Below, piece by piece: positions 3,287 to 5,247 of a DNA stretch of 5,247 nucleotides (positions within the stretch are counted from its first letter, which is position 1; every line of letters begins with the position of its first letter). The notes beneath the pieces are model-generated. The model did no database searches and was not told the DNA's origin. It saw only the letters and a list, made by a program, of their open reading frames with translations. The stretch lies in the NCBI GenBank assembly GCA_017475805.1, contig JAFVEW010000103.1, forward strand, positions 1-5,247, in the 5' to 3' direction. A program made the position numbers and the translations under genes. This stretch comes from Synergistaceae bacterium (lineage in GTDB: Bacteria; Synergistota; Synergistia; Synergistales; Aminobacteriaceae).

Positions 3287-5247
3287 ATGAAAAAACGTTT
3301 ATATGCCATACTCTTGACAAGTTTTTTCCTTGTCGGTATCATGGCGGCGGCGGCGGCGGCTTCTCAAGTAGCTTTAGACACTAGTAGCTTCCGTAATCGT
3401 CTCACTATAACCGCAGGATCAGGCAGCGCAGCGGCAGGCAGCACAACAGCAGGCTCCATTTCAGGCGTTAGAGTCGGAGAGACAGCTTCTGCAAAACTTA
3501 CACTGATTTCTGCCGGTACTTTGAGAGTAGATCCTATCGAGGGAAATTCTGCCACAGTTGTTATCACGAACGTTGCAAGTGGTGCTGCCAGTTTAGACAT
3601 CACTGGTGTCAAGGCCGGCGACACAAAAATAAGAATTTACTCGGGTACTGCTGAATCGGTAGACGTTAAAATCACCGTTCAGGCAGCCACAAAACCTGTA
3701 TTTAACGTAGCAGGCAACAACGTTGATCTTGGTCATATTTACGATGGAAGCAACGATGCCTTCTATGCGAACCAGACTATAAGATCAGTAGATATGTCGT
3801 TTGATACGAAAGAGACAGTTTTGGGCTACAGAGTCAGTCTTGACGTGGCAAGAGGCAACGGCGTCACAAGCCTTACCGCAACGTTCGAGCCTAAACTTGA
3901 TACCTTGAATTTCGTAACCAGCGTGGATGGCGCAGCATATGTTGATCCGACTGCAGGCAATAATCAGACGGAGAAATCTTACGGATTAAAAGGTTGGCTG
4001 GAAGGTACAATGCCCAACGTCAAAGCTGATACGGTCTACGTTATGACCCTTACCGCAACTGACGCAGCAGGCAACTCTACGACCAGCAAGTATAAGTTCA
4101 AAGTCTTAGCACTTCCTGACGTTTCAAAGACGAAGTCGCCCAAAGATATTACTTGGGGCAAGGCTGACAACTGGACATTTACGCCTGTAGGCACGAACGT
4201 TGACAGCTGGGACATCGCAATTTCTAAGGACAATGGCGAAAAATTATTGTCAGCAGACTACATCATCAGCGTTGATGCTCTTGCTGAAAAAGCAAACATC
4301 AAGTTCGACTACAAAACTGGTAAGATGCAGTTTGGCAATGGTTCATCAACCGAAGGCGACGAGCTCTACGGTTGGGGTAAATCTTGGAAACCCGGCCGCC
4401 AGAACAACTACATCATCGTTTCAGAGGACTTGAAGACCCCTGTTACAAAGAAGGTCAAATTAATCGGTTGGAAAGGTAAAGGCCCGAAGGCTGTAAGTGC
4501 CTCAATCGAAATCGACTTGAACTTCATCAGCGAAAAACCGGCTCTTAAATCAGGCTATTCGCTTAAAGACTTCACATTCAACTGGAGCGAGGACATCAAG
4601 AGCAAAGACGACAGCGGCAATCCCAAGAACTACATCGATATCGAAGGTCCCGGCGAGATCACCGTTGACTCGGCAGACAGCGGACTTCCTGAGGGTATAA
4701 CAATGTTTGTATCCGAAGATAAATCCAATACGTCCTTAACAAGGATATTCTTTCAAGGCAAACCCGCTGAGACAACAGCGTCCAAAGGCAAGAAGATTAA
4801 ATTCACAGTTAAGAACAAGGCCGACGATACAGGCTTAGTGCTTCAGCCTACAGTTATCGTAAAGACTGACAAAGTCAGCTTCGATGTCGCTATGAACGAT
4901 AACGCTAATATTCCGTCAGGCGACGTCATGATCAAAGATACAATCACTGACGTAACTCTCCGTGCATTCCCCGGCCCGATTACGTGGAAATTAGAGAACG
5001 CACCGAAGGGTATGACAATCACGGCTGATAAAGATGACTCAACAAAGGCCGTTCTTTCAGGAACTTACACTACCGCCAGAGGTTTGAAAGATACTCGCAA
5101 CTACAAGATTATCGCTACAAACTCTGATTGGGGTAAGTCCAACACGATTTCAACGGACTTAATGGTATGGCCGGAGCTTTCATTCAAGACGAAGTCAGAC
5201 AAAGCCATCACTATCAAAGCCGGTTCAAAAGCTGATTTCACTATCGA
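3287..5247 (+). CDS. large secreted Ig-like repeat surface protein, N-terminal part (runs off window)
   Basis: The frame stays open from the ATG to the window edge (653 codons and no stop), so the gene is truncated on the right only by the window. AGGAGGT (3271-3277) lies 9 nt before the ATG. Residues 1-25 form a Sec signal peptide: a KKR n-region, a hydrophobic core, and an Ala run with likely cleavage after about Ala25. Residues about 45-57 are a Gly/Ala/Ser/Thr linker. Residues about 60-132 resemble a Big_2-type bacterial Ig domain (VGETA, GVKAGDTKIRIYSG, VDVKITV). Residues about 137-276 form another beta-rich module ending in YVMTLTATDAAGNS (251-264). Residues about 281-412 are Trp-rich and less clear. 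Two modules of the putative-Ig (He_PIG) type follow: LPEGITMF (467-474) and APKGMTIT (572-579), 105 residues apart, the second with LSGTYTT (590-596) and YKIIATNSDWG (606-616). The predicted role is adhesion or cell-surface structure. In Synergistota such proteins can end in a C-terminal sorting tail, which lies outside this window. Confidence 0.85.
   Translation, partial: MKKRLYAILLTSFFLVGIMAAAAAASQVALDTSSFRNRLTITAGSGSAAAGSTTAGSISGVRVGETASAKLTLISAGTLRVDPIEGNSATVVITNVASGAASLDITGVKAGDTKIRIYSGTAESVDVKITVQAATKPVFNVAGNNVDLGHIYDGSNDAFYANQTIRSVDMSFDTKETVLGYRVSLDVARGNGVTSLTATFEPKLDTLNFVTSVDGAAYVDPTAGNNQTEKSYGLKGWLEGTMPNVKADTVYVMTLTATDAAGNSTTSKYKFKVLALPDVSKTKSPKDITWGKADNWTFTPVGTNVDSWDIAISKDNGEKLLSADYIISVDALAEKANIKFDYKTGKMQFGNGSSTEGDELYGWGKSWKPGRQNNYIIVSEDLKTPVTKKVKLIGWKGKGPKAVSASIEIDLNFISEKPALKSGYSLKDFTFNWSEDIKSKDDSGNPKNYIDIEGPGEITVDSADSGLPEGITMFVSEDKSNTSLTRIFFQGKPAETTASKGKKIKFTVKNKADDTGLVLQPTVIVKTDKVSFDVAMNDNANIPSGDVMIKDTITDVTLRAFPGPITWKLENAPKGMTITADKDDSTKAVLSGTYTTARGLKDTRNYKIIATNSDWGKSNTISTDLMVWPELSFKTKSDKAITIKAGSKADFTI
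3343..3360 (+). repeat. (GGC)6 microsatellite in the signal peptide
   Basis: Six perfect GGC triplets encode most of the run of six Ala (residues 20-25) at the end of the signal peptide. Slippage would add or remove whole alanines without breaking the frame, so it could tune signal-peptide length or cleavage but not switch the gene off. Confidence 0.8.

Noticed and set aside
3364..3624. 86-codon minus-strand open frame
   Set aside because: It lies inside the surface-protein gene, has no ribosome site, and its Ala/Val/Pro-rich product is a typical antisense shadow.
4200..4433. 77-codon + strand frame, and a 65-codon minus frame at 4036-4233
   Set aside because: Both lie within the continuous frame of the surface protein and are Thr/Ser-rich out-of-frame artefacts.
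1..5247. CRISPR array, IS element ends, tRNA or rRNA
   Set aside because: No spaced direct repeats, transposase frame with terminal inverted repeats, cloverleaf or rRNA sequence was seen.

Overview
The window looks like accessory DNA from an AT-rich, probably Gram-negative anaerobic bacterium. Ig-like giant surface proteins of this style and capsule-type glycosyltransferases are common in gut Synergistota and some Negativicutes. No marker gene is present, so this placement is a weak inference. All supportable genes are on the + strand.

Region 1 (125-2078) holds two tandem paralogous glycosyltransferases of the capsular-polysaccharide-synthesis type (PF05704-like, GT32-like fold). The first copy is intact (308 aa). 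The second has the same start, length and motif positions, but one missing T near 1348-1350 breaks its frame. It is a recent pseudogene or a sequencing error. Both copies are very AT-rich, as capsule or LPS modification genes often are.

Region 2 (2079-2354) is an intergenic stretch with a perfect 12-bp tandem repeat, a good intrinsic terminator, and upstream sequence able to pair with the terminator's 5' arm. That is an attenuator-like layout. It is followed by a possible extended -10 promoter and a Shine-Dalgarno site for the next gene.

Region 3 (2355-2918) encodes a 187-aa protein that is almost entirely coiled coil, with a single C-terminal membrane segment and a duplicated 11-residue repeat. 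Its function is unknown.

Region 4 (2919-3286) is a long leader. It has several RNA hairpins with competing partners, a possible promoter, a perfect AGGAGGTG site with no standard start codon behind it, and a possible 49-codon small ORF ending 5 nt before the next gene.

Region 5 (3287-5247) is the start of a large secreted protein, 653 residues so far with no stop before the window edge. It has a signal peptide containing an alanine run encoded by (GGC)6, then Ig-like modules including two repeats of the putative-Ig (He_PIG) type. It is visibly richer in G and C than the glycosyltransferases.

Taken together this is cell-surface biology: glycan modification enzymes, a membrane-anchored coiled coil and an exported Ig-repeat protein. 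Nothing proves that they act in one pathway. No complete novel system could be demonstrated. The most promising unexplained elements are the two structured leaders.
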